Part shown: one piece after another, positions 47,410 to 61,150 of the stretch
Layout of the letters: each line of letters begins with the position of its first letter
Position numbering within the stretch: the stretch's first letter is position 1
From: Paguma larvata
Lineage: Eukaryota > Chordata > Mammalia > Carnivora > Viverridae
Direction: 5' to 3'
Assembly (NCBI GenBank): GCA_030068075.1
Contig: CM057834.1
Location: 93,017,119 to 93,081,118, forward strand
DNA length: 64,000 bases
Notes under the pieces: model-generated
What the model saw: the letters and a program-made list of their open reading frames with translations, nothing else
Told to the model about the DNA's origin: nothing
Database searches by the model: none
Made by a program: the position numbers and the translations under genes

Positions 47410-49365
47410 CACTGTAAGAAAGGACACATCCGCCTAAGGAAGAAATAGATTAATTGCCATACTGTGAGAATATGTAAATCAGAATGGGGTCCCAGAGAAG
47501 CACAAAAGGAAAATTACACAGAAGAACCAAGACATTTGAAGTGAATATTCTATTTCTGAATTTTCCAGAGTGTAGGAAGAATGGGAATTTTTCCTTTTGA
47601 TAAGATGGCTTCATGTCCAAGTTAGTGTACTGTAAGACAGGCATACCACACATGTGTAGGACCTAATACTGGTTTTGGAGATCTCTCAAGAACTCAGAGA
47701 AATAGATTTGGGGTCCAGAAAGACCATGCATCCTGGGGAACCTGTATTACTCTGAACACAAAGGCAAAGACAGAGACATGAGCTCATCTTCAGGTCACTG
47801 GTAAGCAACCAGGCATAGACCTGCCAGGGAGAGAGCTTCTGTTTGGAGTATTGAGCCCTGTCAATGGCTTCTAATTGTAACTAGGAGGCCTCACTAGTAT
47901 TACATACTTAGTAAGTAAGACCAGTGCGGAATGGCCCAGAAATCACATAGACCTCAAAACACTAAAGAGAATTTGCTTGAAACAGACGAAAAAGACATGA
48001 AAAGTTACATGTGAAACACAGGCAAAGCGCTAAGGCTCCAGTAACAAGCGTGTGGCATACTCCTATGCACATCATCCTAAATTCACATCAGAAGCAAGGC
48101 CTGGTGAGAGTTTGCTCACTACGCAGATTCTGGAATCCCTTTTTTAGGTTCTCAGTTTTTCATTACCATACTCTAAGCCTTGAGGGATCCCATAACCTTT
48201 AAGGCTGAAATTTAATCCCCATCTTCTACACTAGGGTACCGTGATGAATAAGCAGTATCTGTAGATCAGTGATTGAATTTTTCAGAATAAAGAAGCCGCA
48301 AGATTACTTCTCATCACTACTCATTCTCCCTACAGGAAGTATTTAGCAAGACTGATTAAAGACATTAGAGGTTCAGTGCAGGCTGCAGGCTGGGCGGGAA
48401 GGCCTCTGGTGTTGGCTAGAAGTAGGGCGTCCGATGTTCACGGAGACAGGAGAGACGCAGACACCAGCCCTGCACATTTACATACGTTTTACAAGGCCAG
48501 ATTTATGTCTTTCAGACTACAGGACCACTGGGACAGCGCTCAATCTGAAATGGACTGTCTACAAATTGCCAGGTACCTTTTCTCTGTGGATCCAAAGCCT
48601 TGTGCGTTTATTTCTAGAGTCACCCAGTATATTGTAAATTTTTAAAACTTTTTATTTCCTGAGGCCTCAACATCCTTGCAAGGCAGGCTGTGAGACCTGG
48701 CCCCGGCAACCAGGTGCACAGAGTGATAAGGCAGGTCTCTGTCACAAGTTCCCTCTGCTTGCCCTCCCTTGACTGTGACCTAGTGACATTCAAACACGCC
48801 AACGCAATCGACTCAGGCTTTTGCTTGTTTGCCCAACCCTGGCCCCACGGAAGGCACTTCCCGTGGGGCTTCACTCTATTTTTCGGCTCCCGGACCCATT
48901 TGATTGAGCCAGCTCACCGGGCACTCCTCCCGTGTGGCCCCCTGCATGGCATGCCCTGCCTTCCTATCTAGGACCTGTAAGTACACTAACCCTTCACTTC
49001 CACACGCTTCTCCATGTAGGCATCAGAGTGATCATGGATACTCCGAACTTCCGGTAACATAATTATTCTTTACAACACGCCCGGTGCACTTTATTGTAAC
49101 TGTTGATACACTGGAGTATCTCTCCTTCTGGAGGAGGCTCCTGTATCCCCGATGCCAGCTGCAGTGTTTGCAACAGAGTAGACGACGAGTAATTACTGAG
49201 CGTCCCTTAAGCATATAAAAGCTTCAGGAAAAAAGGAATAAATAACCAGAGAGGCAAAAAGCTAATGAGGCTAAATTAACATCATCTAATTCCCATAAAA
49301 TAGTACTTCCCTACTTAGCAAGGGTTCAGATAGTCCACGGCTTTTGAAAAGAGTTAACTTATTTC
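47410..49365. other. Intronic stretch without recognisable features
   Basis: Includes a more GC-rich part (48376-48980). Open frames there (for example 48376-48645 and 48690-48971) match no protein I know. Confidence 0.4.
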
Positions 49366-49389
49366 ATATTTGCTACTTCTGGTAGTATT

Positions 49390-49965
49390 TTTTCATCTTT
49401 TACCGTGTGTTAGGTACTATAATAAAGATTCAGAACATTATCAGTAAAGAAGACAAAAACCCCTGCCTTCACGGAGTTCACATTCAAATGGAGGATAATA
49501 CACCCTTGATAGACATACAAAATAAGTCTATTAGTTAGAATGTGAAATGGTGGTAGGTGCTAAGGTTGGAGAATAACAGAGCAGGAGAAGGGAGATCAAA
49601 AATGACAGGTTGGGAGGATGCTTCAACTTTAAACAGGAGCTAGGTCAGACTATGTTGCAGAAGTAGTAAGAGCAGCACAAAGACCCAAAAGAGATGAGAG
49701 AGGTGGTCACGCGCATGGATACCTGGGGCAGGATTCTTCAGACAGCAGATTTTATTAAGGCCCTGAAGCAGGAACATGGCCCCAGGCATTTTCAAAGAGT
49801 ATCGGGAGGCTAGCTGCTAAAATTAAATGAGAAATTAGCAGGAGAAATCAGAGTAAAAGTAAGTGTTGGATTCGTAGAGGCTTACTTGTTAAGCCACTGT
49901 TAAGTCCCTGACTTTTATTGGAATTAAATGGGGAGCTATTTTGAGCAGAGGAATAACCTGACCCA
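49390..49965 (-). repeat. Fossil LINE-2, antisense
   Basis: cccctgccttcacggagttcacattc, gaagcaggaacatggccccaggc and ggagctattttgagcagaggaataacctgacc form the antisense L2 order. Confidence 0.7.
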
Positions 49966-50039
49966 TGTATTTCCAAAAGTCAATATGTGTCCAGAATTTC
50001 TCCTCCTCTCAACACTCACAACCTCATCACAAGTACGGC

Positions 50040-50672
50040 TCAAGCCACCAAAATCATCAGAAGGAGTAAGCCACTATTAGACCGCCTTGGAAATACTACA
50101 AAGCCTCCAATGTCCGATTAGACATTCTTCTGCTCAAAATCTTCCAATGGCTTTACAGTATTTTATATTGGGATCTATAAAGCCCTGCCCTGTTTGACAT
50201 CCAGGTATCTCTCTAGCATCATCTTCTACTTCTCTTCCCTTCCTCTTCTCTTCTCCAGTCATACTTCTTTCCCCCTTCCTGTTTCTGGAATACACCAGAG
50301 TCCCTACTGCTTCAAGGACAAAAACATTTGTAGTTTTTTGTTTTGTTTTGTTTTGTTTTAGCCCAGAATGCTTTGGCCCCACATAAGCACTCGGTGAGCT
50401 CATTTACTTTCTTCATTAGCCATGTATTTGAAAAGTCCCCATCTCCAGGCCAACGGTTCATATCCCCATTTCCTGACTTAGATTTTCTCCTTGGCAGCTT
50501 TTATCATCCAATACCATGCTAAATATCTTACTCATTTAGCCTGCCCTATCCTTCGTCACACCAAGAGGACCAAGAGCAACACGATGGCAGAGATTTTCTA
50601 GCTCTACTACTCAGAATGAAGCATGGTACGTAAGAGGTTTCCAGAAAATATTGTTTGAATAAATGAAGGGCT
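50040..50672 (+). repeat. Fossil LINE-2 3' end
   Basis: ctgctcaaaatcttccaatggctttacagtatt, gggatctataaagccctgccctg, gcccagaatgctttggcccc and ttgtttgaataaatgaaggg match the L2 3' region. A (TTTTG)5 tract lies at 50334-50360. Confidence 0.77.
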
Positions 50673-51294
50673 GAAACAGAATGGAAGGATAGTAAAAGAG
50701 CACGACCAATGAATGGACCAGGATGCTGGCTGAGGTGAAGAGTTGCTGGAGTCTGGGCACAAGAAAGGGAGTCAAATGGACAAACTAGAGATGAGGGAGG
50801 GTTTATAAAAGTTTGCTATCGTCAAAGTGTGGGTATGCTCATAGTTGTGACAGTAAATAAGATCACTAGAGGAGATACTTTAAGGAAACGAGAGGTCTGT
50901 GTTTTGGAAGGTTCATTCAAGTATATGTGGAATTTACCGTGAATTAAGACAATATTATTGAAAAAAAATATTGGTGACCTAGACATTAACTTGATCAAGA
51001 CAGAAGGGAAAGGACCAGGACTATCACAATAAGACCACAGCAATGAGTGATGTGGGTGATAAAATTTCAGGCAACCAGGTTGAGAACTAGAATTTTTAGG
51101 GCAAAACAGGAATGGAATACAAAAGCACTGTCAGTGTGAATATAAGGGGAGACACGAAGGCAACTGTAAATGCTCTAGCAGCTACATTTAAAAAACATTT
51201 TTTTAAAAAGAGGTAAGATTAATTTTAAAATAGATTCTAATGCAATGTACCTAAAATATCATTTTAAGATGTAATCTGTATTAAAAACACTGAG

Positions 51295-51485
51295 GGGGCA
51301 CCTGGGTGGCTTGGTCAATTGAGTGTCTGACTTCGACTCAGGTCATGATGTCATAGTTTGTGAGTTCGATCACCACATCAGGCTCACTGCTAACAGCACA
51401 GAACCCGCTTCAGAACCTCTATCCCTCTCTCTCTGCCTCTTGCCTGCTTGTGCTCTCTCAAAAATAAATAAAACATTAAAAAAAC
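51295..51485 (+). mobile_element. CAN-SINE, sense, with target-site duplication
   Basis: ggggcacctgggtggcttgg head, aggctcactgctaacagcacag and caaaaataaataaaacattaaaa. Flanked by aaaacactga at 51284-51293 and 51486-51495. Confidence 0.94.
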
Positions 51486-51529
51486 AAAACACTGAAGTGT
51501 TAGGAAAACCAATCAATACAGATGAATAA

Positions 51530-52161
51530 AAGTGAACCCCTATCTTATGCCTCTTACAAAAATTAACTCAAAATAAATTGAACACTTAAACATAAGACTT
51601 GAAACTATAAAATCCCTAGAAGAAAACATAGGAGAAAATATCCTTGACATTAGTCTTGTCAACTGAGTTTTAGATAGGATACTAACAGCACACGCATCAA
51701 AAGCAAAAATAACTGGGGCTACATCAAACTAAACAGCTTCTGCACAACAAATAAACAATCCACAAGAGGAAAAGCCATCTTATAGAAGAAAAAGCTTGCA
51801 AATCACCTTATCTAATGAGAAATCAGTATCTAAAATATATAAGGAACTCATACAATTCAATAACCAAGAAACCCAAACAACTGGATTCAAAACTGGGCAG
51901 AGGAGCTGGCTGGCCATTTTCTAAAGACGACATTCACATGGCCAACAGGTACATGAAAAGATGCCAACCATCACAAATCATCTGAGAAATGTAAATTAGT
52001 TCTCGTTATATATCCAAAAAGAATAAAATCAGGATCTTGAAGACATATCTGCATTCCTATGTTCATTGCAGCATTATTCACAATTGCTAAGATAAAGAAA
52101 AAACTAAGTATCCAGTGAATGAATAAAGACAGACAGATAGAAACGCACGCGCGCGCGCGCG

Positions 52162-52216
<55 letters not shown>

Positions 52217-52740
52217 GAGTATTATTCAGCCAAGAGAAAAAAGGAAATCCTACCAGTAAGAACTACATGGATGGACCGTGAAAGCATTATGTTAAATGAA
52301 GTCAGACACAGAAAGACAAATACTGTATGATCTCATTTATATGTGGAATGTAAAAAAAGCCAAACTCACAGAAACAGAGTACAGTGATGGTTGCCAGGGG
52401 CTGGTGGTGGGGAAATGAAAGATGTTGGTCACAGGGCACAAACTCCCAGTTACCAGATGAATAAGTTCTGGGGACTGTACAGCATGGGAACTGAGTTTAT
52501 CACTATTGTATTATATACTGGAAAGCTGTGAAGAAAGTAAATCTTAAATGTTCTCATCATATGAAAAACTCAAAACAAAACAAAATGAAAGGTAATTATG
52601 TGGGGTGGTGGAGGTGTTAGCCAACTCTACTATGGTAATCATTTTGTCCTACATGTGTGTATCAAATCATGTTGTATACCTTAAACTTATACATTATTAT
52701 ATGTCAGTTATAGCTCAATAAAGCTGGTAAAAATAACAAG
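51530..52740 (+). mobile_element. LINE-1 (L1MA-like) 5'-truncated: ORF2 end and 3' UTR
   Basis: Continuous L1 order: ccctagaagaaaacatagg, ggctacatcaaactaaacagc, agaaatcagtatctaaaatat, tggagtattattcagccaag, tactgtatgatctcatttatatgtgg and gttgccaggggctgg. It ends ttgtataccttaaacttatac and tcaataaagctgg. The ORF is broken, so it is inactive. Confidence 0.88.
52144..52214. repeat. (CG)n-(CA)n compound microsatellite
   Basis: cgcacgcgcgcgcgcgcgc followed by over 20 CA units, inside the L1. Confidence 0.96.
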
Positions 52741-54620
52741 ATGTTTTACACATTTTTTTCCATTCTTGGTCTCCAAAATCCTGAATGTATTTTACACTAA
52801 TAACACATCTCAATTTGAATCAGCTCCATTTCAAATACTCAAGTGACTAGTGGTTAGAGGTTTGGACAACACAAATCTGGAAACAGCAAAAAGCAGTGAG
52901 GACACACCTACCTCTACTTCCAGAGCCCATTCTAGAAAAAGTAGTGGGAGAAACAAAACAAAACAAACAAACAACAGCACTGCTATGGCCACAGAGAATT
53001 GGTGTCCTTAGGGAAAAGCCCAGTTTGGGTTGGAGTTAGATATATAGACGTCGTGAATACAGGGGATTTTAGTGAGGACGGACCATGAATTTCAGAGGTC
53101 ACTGGCAGGGAGGCATACATAGTCTAGGGCCAGACATTTATTGTTGAATATGTCTACTATTCTCTAAAGAATGGAAGCCTGTCTGAGAGGCTGACATGTT
53201 TTCTACTGGTTGTGATGTACCAAAGATCCAAAAGCTGTAATTCTAAACAAGTGTTGTTACGATCTTATCAGCAAGGGAGAGTGGTGTGAGAAGCGAGGGT
53301 TGCCTTTGGCCTTTCATATGCAATCATGTCTAGCAAAAGGAACCATGAAACCCTGGACTGAAATACTGGAGATCAGACCATATGTGGTATATTCTTTTAA
53401 AAGCCAGGTAACCACATACAAGTTACAAACCTCCTTGTGATGTAAGTGGCTCATCTATAAAGGTAAGGGACACACCAGATCCATTAACGTATTTTTCAAG
53501 ATTCCTGTCACTTCTAACAGTCCACATAAACGTCTCTGGCTTCCACCATAACTGCTTAAATCATATATGTGTCTATTCTGTTTAGAAAATAAATGAAAAT
53601 GCTATTAGCTTTGCGTGATTTGCCTTAAAAGAATCACAAGACTGGCTGAAGGGTAGAGAAAAACTAAGAGGAGAAGCGATGTCATTTTCCTTTTATAGTA
53701 TTAAAATCCTTTCAGTAAACAAACGCTATGTTTTCCTCCATATGTCCTCAAAAAAGTCTTAGATACAGTACACATAAAGTCCCTTGCAGAGACACTGGCT
53801 GTCGGCATATTTTAATTACATTTACTTTTCACAAATCGAATTCTAGAGTTGCACAAATGGACAATTTCTTTATGCCTCTTCCTGATATATAGGGTGTCCA
53901 TACCATTTAACACACAAACGAGCCACTGTTGAAAGCAAAAAGTGGACAATATAAATTATTATGCCAAGAATACAAGCATAAACCAAGACCATGCCTGGAA
54001 ACCAAAATGTATGTTTACCCTACTGTTTGAGAATTATAACTGTCATTAACATAGCCAACTTAACAAAAGTAAATACTAGGGACTCAAAAAATTTACACGT
54101 GAATCATAAGTATCTGTTAACTTCCAAAGATCTGTGGGAGGCTTGAATAGAATGATGAGATTCTTTGGTCCAATTGTCTGATACTTTAAAGATGGAAAAC
54201 CCAACACAGGCCATGAAGGAAAAAGCTGGATAAAGATAGCGCAAAAACAATAAATTGACCCAAAAAATCAGTGATGCCAAAATGTTTTCACAGGCCTATA
54301 AAATAATTCCAGTGATCGATAAAAAGTACAGTGAGACACCAAGGAAATTAAATTATGGTATCAGGAGATACTGTACTCACAAACACAGAATACACCTAGC
54401 TGAACGGCAGCTTGTGAAAATACTACCACAGAGATCCCATTTAAATTCAACAAGGCTCACTGAGTCACAGTTTAACGTGAGCCTGTTTGGGTCAGAAAGA
54501 CCCAATGTCTTCCAATGGTGAGACAATGAGTCTTCTGCTCACAGATGAAGTCTACGAAAACTCAGGGTAAGGTGTGTGATTACTGTAAGCATTTTCCAAG
54601 GAAGTCGACTTCCATTTTCT
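52741..54620. other. Intronic stretch without recognisable features
   Basis: AT-rich; ends in an A-run at 54622-54639. The 88-codon frame at 54255-54521 resembles nothing known. Confidence 0.4.
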
Positions 54621-54713
54621 TAAAAAAAAAAAAAAAAAAGAACTTGATTGAACAGAGTATTTTTCCCAACTATGTCAAATTGTAAATATGCTGTTAAGAA
54701 ATGTCATAAAAAT

Positions 54714-54931
54714 TGGGCACCTGGTAGCTCCGTTGGTTACATATCTGACTCTTGATTTTGGCTCACATCATGATCTCACGGTTTGTGGGTTTGAGCCCAG
54801 CATCGGGCTCTGCGCTGACAGTGTGGAGCCTGGTTGCGATTCTCCTTCTCTTTCTCTGCCCCTCTCCTGCTCAACACACACAGACACTCTCTCTCAAAAT
54901 AAATAAATAAACTTAGAAAAATGAAAAAAAG
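54714..54931 (+). mobile_element. CAN-SINE, sense, with target-site duplication
   Basis: gggcacctggtagctccgttgg head, tctgcgctgacagtgtggagcc and caaaataaataaataaac. Flanked by gaaatgtcataaa (54698-54710) and gaaatatcataaa (54932-54944). Confidence 0.93.
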
Positions 54932-55330
54932 GAAATATCATAAACATGTTTATACAAAACTTGCTTTTGAACATGTAAAGTTTTTAAAAAGGGAGAAGAA
55001 AAGCACATATTTATATCACTGAAAATTGATCAATTATCCAAGCTTGTCTGCCTTTGAGGGGAAATCTACAGAGGCAGTGATAAGGATGTATATAATAAGA
55101 CTCCTGATTGCTATAAACCATAATCCCCTGCTAAAAGTTTTAGCATAAAAGCCCAGGCAGCCCACATTCTCATAGACCATGGCAAACTGTCCCTGCCAGA
55201 GAGCTTAGCACAGGGGACCTCAACCATCTCATGCAGTCTAGAAGGAACTCTTGCTGGCGGAGCTCTTTGACACCATGGCTATAAGTGAGCAGTGGAGGTG
55301 CCCAGGAGAGACTGACCCATCCCAGGAAGG

Positions 55331-55331
<1 letters not shown>

Positions 55332-55373
<42 letters not shown>
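55332..55373. repeat. (TG)21 microsatellite
   Basis: Uninterrupted TG units after ccaggaaggt. Confidence 0.97.
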
Positions 55374-55374
<1 letters not shown>

Positions 55375-55899
55375 TCCCCTCCCCTATTCCCTATTAGTTC
55401 ATTCTCTGTTAGCTTGGATGTGCGATTAGTACTTGCAATATTGTCTACCCTTTGACGTCCCAAACCTACAAGTTTCACCCTTAACCTTCAACACTCAGAA
55501 TGGAACCCTCCCTTCACTCTGGCTAGCCCCTAATCGGTCTTACCCAAGGAGACTAGACACTGGGAAAGGTTCACTCCCAACAGGCTCCCCATGGGTCCCA
55601 TCAGACTTCAACTACGGCATCAATGACAACATATCAAGATCACCTGCTTAACTAACTATTCCAAAGGCTGCACAATATTAGAGTCAGAAACTGCACCTCA
55701 TTCAGTTTGCATTTTCAACCTACAATACATAATAGAAGGGCTGGATATATGTAAGAGGAGTTTGTTAGCTGAATGGTTACAGTTTTCACGCTGTGACTCT
55801 TTGGCAAGCAAGACCAAATCATTATCCAGCATACACTGTCTATTTTTATGATCCCTATTCCTTTCTCAAATTCTTGATGGGGAAAATGACTGAAGAGTT

Positions 55900-56110
55900 A
55901 GTCTTCAAAGCATACTGTAATTGGTTCTATTACTACTGTCACTATCATTTCTGTCTTTTAATTCAGCTTACACACAACCATTATTCTATTTTTCCAAATT
56001 GTCTTATGGCTTTCCGTTCAAAAGTCTTCAATGGATTACCATTACCTGTGGATCAAAATTCAGATTCCCTATCTGGAGACTAAAGATTCCCCATTTGACC
56101 ACAAACAATC
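55900..56110 (+). repeat. Probable LINE-2 fragment
   Basis: gtcttcaatggattaccattacctgtggatcaaaattcagattcc resembles the L2 block for cttcaatggctccccattgcc. Tentative. Confidence 0.5.
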
Positions 56111-57099
56111 TGTGTCTGTAAATGTAATTACTGTCAACAGTTCTCGTCCTTAGAGCTCTTACTGCACACATGGTTTGATTTGTTCTTTGTTTACTCTCAG
56201 ACTGCCGTTAAGAATGCATGAAGCACTTTAATTTCAGGTACGCTGCTCATAAGAGAGTACAGGACAATGAGTGAGCTCGTTCCCAGAATAATGCTTTTTT
56301 GGCTGGCCCCAGACAAAGCTTTGAATTTTTTTTAGTTAAAATATTTCAAGCCTGGTTTTAGTAATAGTTTTGCCTTCCCTTACAGATCTGTCCTGAGTAC
56401 TAATATTTCCTTGATTAACTGGACTACAGGTTCAAGCCATGTCAGGGAGATCCCTGGGAATGAGGCATCTTTTTCATACAAACAAAACAACACTGTGACA
56501 TATACGAAATGTGGAAATGTGTTATTTTTCCTTCCCAAGTAAATACACCAAGGGATGGCAAGAGCTAATTTGCATGTGTTCACATTTCTCTGTATCGGGA
56601 AGTAAGCACCAAGGAGAGTTGGATGGAATAAACAAACACAGAGATGGAATTTTTACACGATTTTATTCTATTATCTCTGCTGAAAATTAAATTCTTTGAA
56701 GAGTCAGGAATATATTTACGAGTAAGTATAATTACAGAAAGTCACAGTTTGTGTAAATAAGTGCGTAGATATTATAAATCCAATGGAGTTAATTATGGTC
56801 TCCAAATCTCTCACACTATCAGGATATGAAGATTTTTCTGGGGAAAATGTATTCAAAGGTATTCCTTTTGAATTATGGGGTCCTGAGAAGTGGAAAGATG
56901 TAGTACTTGTGGTTTACAACAGCCAGAATACTGCACATAGTATCTTCAACATAGTTGGTGTTTAGAGTAAAATAAAAAAATCAAAGTATCATTTATATTA
57001 TATTCAGAAACAATTAGCTATTTGGAAGTAGAGTTTGAAAGGCTATTACAATTTGCATTATATCAATTTTGTCCATAGAAGCTAAATGATTGCTCGGTC

Positions 57100-57144
57100 G
57101 ATGAATGAAAAAATTCCCTTTTTGATGAATGAAAAAATTCCCTT
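57100..57144. repeat. 21-bp direct duplication, period 24
   Basis: gatgaatgaaaaaattccct followed by t occurs at 57100-57120 and 57124-57144. Confidence 0.93.
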
Positions 57145-57410
57145 CTGCATTCTTGAGCATCCTATTTGAAATGGATCAGATACTTTTCACTCTGGCTTAG
57201 AATTCTCTAACAGACATGTTTCCCTACTGAAGGTGAATATTTGAAAGAGCACTGAATAGTCATTCTTCCCATTCTGTGGAAACTCGGACATGAAAAGCTG
57301 TACCTACTTCCTATAGTTATTTCCACCTACTGAGCAAGGTGAGAAGAGACAGATAATTGTTCAAATCCTTTTGCAAATAGATCTACTTTGGTCGGAAATG
57401 CTTTGTTCTT

Positions 57411-57634
57411 GGGGCAGCTGGGTGGTTCAGTCAGTTAAGCATCTGACGTCAGCTTAAGTCATGATCTCGCGGTTCGTGGGTTCGAGCCCTATGTCGGGCT
57501 CTGTGCCAACAGACCAGAGCCTGAAGCCTGCTTCAGAGTCTGTGTCTTCCTCTCTCTCTCTCTGCCCCTCCCCAGCTCATGCTCTCTGTATCTTAAAAAT
57601 GACTAAATGTTTAAAAAAAATTTTTTTTAAATAC
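57411..57634 (+). mobile_element. CAN-SINE, sense, with target-site duplication
   Basis: ggggcagctgggtggttcag head, gtcgggctctgtgccaacag, CT tail and an A/T tail. Flanked by atgctttgttctt (57398-57410) and atgctttattctt (57635-57647). Confidence 0.94.
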
Positions 57635-58412
57635 ATGCTTTATTCTTTGAAGGGGAGTATTTCTGCACTGGCAATCATTTCTTCAGAGCCATTATCCCCT
57701 CTTGCATCACCAGGGTTCATTTTTATCCAACGGTATCTCTTGCTTCACGTCAGCCATAAAAGAAGTTTTCGCTGCATATTCTTGTCCACAGTGATAAATG
57801 AAACTCTTGGTTTCCTTGTCTGGATGGATTAGATGTAGCTATCTGCAGTACTTTGAAAGTATTATTTTCCCAAAGTTGAGCCATATAAAACTCTCTTCAT
57901 TTTTTACTGACCAGTTTATAATAGGTGGCTATCAGACTTGCTGTAGTGCAATCTTTAGGTTTTGCAATCTGGAGCAATATAAATAGTTTATGTTAATTAT
58001 CCCCTATCCACCTTCTGGGAGAATAGAGAACATTCTGATGGCAAATTTTGCACTTGGTCATTAACACTCTGGTTTCTAGATACGCATTCGACCATTTTAT
58101 AATGCCAAATGAGAATGTTAAAACTGTTACTGCAGTGACATTAATTACTTAAAGCTTATTTTTTGCAAAGTGAGGAAGTGTGCTTTACCTAATACATGTA
58201 CACAAAATAGCTCATCACCTCATCGTCCTCAGGTTCACCTTAATGTCATAAGCAGTGCTTTTGTTTACTATTGAGCTCAATGTATTCCATATCCAGGAGC
58301 ATCCGTAGCAAATGGAGTGCCAGATAGGATCACACATTTGTTCAGTACAAATTTCCTCTTTCTGAAATAATTTCCTGTATTTGTATGAATGCTTTAAAAA
58401 AATCAGAATACT

Positions 58413-58636
58413 GGGGAGCCGGCGTGGCTCAGTCGGTTAAGCATTTGACTTTGGCTCAGGTTATGATCTTGCAGTTTGTGAGTTCGAGCCCTGCGTGGGG
58501 TTCAGTGCTGGCAGCTTGGAGCCTGGAGCCTGCTTTGGTGTCTCCCTCTCTCTCTGCCCCTTCCCCACTTGAGTTCTGTCTCTGTCTCTCTCAAAAATAA
58601 ATAAACATTTAAAAAATAAATAAAAATAAAAACTCC
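58413..58636 (+). mobile_element. CAN-SINE, sense
   Basis: ggggagccggcgtggctcag head, gttcgagccctgcgtgggg and caaaaataaataaacatttaaaa. Short flanking duplication gaatact at 58406-58412 and 58637-58643. Confidence 0.94.
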
Positions 58637-58659
58637 GAATACTTAGAGTCTATTTTATA

Positions 58660-60660
58660 ACCATGTAAACTCTCTGGTAGAAATGGAGGAGGAAAGAGAA
58701 GTAAGATGTAATCGGTGTACTGTGAATTCAGAGCTTCCTATTTCCTAATGAGCTCCCAAATATCTTGCCCCAGCTGCTCACACTGGGGATTACATATATT
58801 CACATTTATATTAAGAGGCGAGGGACATGACGGACCCAGGAAAGGAGCTGTAATCCCTTCCTCCTCCTCCAGCCATCCGTCCAGATTTTAGCATACCGCT
58901 CGCCGTTCTGGAGCAGCGTGTTGACTACATATGCTAAACACAACTGCTCTGGAAAAGCAGACGGTCACAGACACAGAACGACGTTTTCCACTTCCAGTGA
59001 TTAAGAGACAAGAAGAACGGAAAGTGAATACTATACAAATTCCCTCTTCCCCTCTGACTTAAACAGAACTTTCTGAGATACCTACCCTCGTCATCTAACA
59101 CAAAGAAGAACGTATTTCTATGGATATATTTCTCTTCTCCTGATGACGTTGTTAACTACCACTAAAAACATACTGATCTGATATGGACGTCCCAGGGAGA
59201 AGCAGGACCATTCTTTCAGTTGTCAGTCGTGACTTACACTACATACGAGTCATTTCTTACAAATGCAGTTATAATTATTATTGTGGACCATCGCAACCAT
59301 AGGTCTTGCTAAAGGATCTGCAGAATAAGGAGAGATTTTGGAATCTACTAAGCATTTTCTGTACACTCCATTTTATGTGCATTATTCTTACAGAAGTCCT
59401 CAAGATGGAGTTTCTTCCTCCTCTGTCTGCAGTTTCTGCATCTTCACGATGCAGTAATTCAAAATATAAGAGTCCTCTCCATGTGAGGTCAGCATGCCTT
59501 CTGCAGAGGAGAATCACACCAATCGTATCTGCAATTCCCTGCATTAATAAGAAATTTTATCTGGCAAGTGAGTCATCCGACTGAGATTCCTGGTAAGCAG
59601 ATAAACTTAACCCTTGTCCCGGGGCCGATAAAAGCATGCTTCTTCTGTGGCAGGGATGGATGGGGCTGCCAGAGCTGCAAAGGCAGTAAGCTTTTTATAT
59701 CCGCAGCAACATCTCCCGAGTCACTTCAAAGCACTGGGTGTATCTATTTTCTCTTGTTACACAGCACTATAAAAAAGATTGCTGGTCTCTAAGAAGAAGA
59801 AAAACAGAGATGTGAATTTCTCTTTTGAAGGCTTCTCCGAAATGATCTAGGAAACAGGCAGCTAGTTCACTCAATGCCCAGAACACTTTCCTTCCTCATG
59901 CTTCCTCATCTAATACTTAGTTTGCACAGCATTTGTTCCAGAACCTGAATGGATAAGTAGTTACTTCAGGCACTTGACAAAGAGAACAATTTCGGTTATA
60001 TATTAAAAAACAAGAGGTGTTTTGCATAGACCTACTTAAGCATAGCTGAAAATGCCTATATGTGTATATGTTACTTTCTAGAAATTCATAACAATTACTA
60101 ATATCAGTTTACAACATTGCATTGAGGTAGACCGGCAGAGTCAGGAAGGCAGAGAAAGCTGTCACAGAAGTCTTACATTGCCTCGGTTATACAGCAGATG
60201 CTGGAACTGAATGGTATTGCTTTTGGTATTACTTCGAGGAAGCTGGCAAGATTTATCCTTGTCAAGTTCACACTGGTAATGGCTATGAGACAATCTCTAT
60301 GTATTTTAATTTTTTAGCCCTCAACTTTTGCAAGTAACTTAGACCCTGGAAAAAATGGCAGGTCCCAGAAGCTACGAAACACCGATTAATAAAATGGAAA
60401 GAAGGCATTTCTGTACCATTTTTAATCACACACAACACATATCTCCTCCCCTAGCCCATAAAATGAAGAGAAAAACCAAAGGTATATACGATCAAAAAAA
60501 TAGCTCCATGTACTGCCAAAGCCAAAAAATCTTCCATTATAATGAGACAAGAGCTGGAGCAGTAGAATAAGCCTTGTTAAAGAAGATTACTTAATAGAAT
60601 TTACCAACATTTGATAAATAGGGCTTGCTAAAAAATGATTCTTCCATATATGTGCACATT
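58660..60660. other. Intronic stretch without recognisable features
   Basis: Opposed open frames at 59278-59584 on both strands resemble no known protein. No repeat I can name. Confidence 0.4.
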
Positions 60661-60664
60661 CACT

Positions 60665-60935
60665 TGTTTAGTAAATATTTATGTCGTGTCCACGAAGTGC
60701 CAGGTCTTACTGTTGGTGCTGGGAATATAGCAGGGAATAAACAGGCACAATTACCTGCCCACATGAAGTTTGCATTTCCATGAGTGAAGATGTAACAAAA
60801 ACAAATATCCTAAATATACAGGATGTTAGATGGTGACAAATGTGATGAAGAAGATTGAGCAGACAGGGGGATAAGGGTTGCTGAGCCAAGAGATCAGGGA
60901 GGAGGTGGGGTGGGGGTCTTATTTTAAAAGGGAGG
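60665..60935 (-). repeat. Fossil LINE-2 3' end, antisense
   Basis: tagtaaatatttatgtcgtgtccacgaagtgccagg, ggtgctgggaatatagcagggaataaac and ggatgttagatggtgacaaatgtgatgaag are the antisense L2 end. Confidence 0.75.
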
Positions 60936-60940
60936 TTATG

Positions 60941-61150
60941 GGGGTTCCTGGGAGGCTCAGTTGGTTAAGCACCTGACTTCAGCTCACGATCTCATGCTGA
61001 CGAGTTTGAGCCCCGTGTCGGGCTCTGTGCTGACTGCTCAGAGTCTGGATGGAGCCTGCTTCAGATTCTGTGTCTCCCTCTCTCTCTGCCCCTCTCCTGC
61101 ACTCTTGCACGCTCTCTCTCTAAAATAAGTAAACATTAAAATTTTTTTAA
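60941..61150 (+). mobile_element. CAN-SINE, sense
   Basis: ggggttcctgggaggctcag head, gtgtcgggctctgtgctgac, CT tail and aaaataagtaaacattaaaa. Confidence 0.93.

Noticed and set aside
48376..48971. GC-richer segment with several frames, possible exon
   Set aside because: No family resemblance in any frame, no convincing splice pair, and not TPK1 coding sequence.
59278..59584. Overlapping open frames on both strands
   Set aside because: Mirror-image frames of similar length are typical of chance; neither looks like a known protein.
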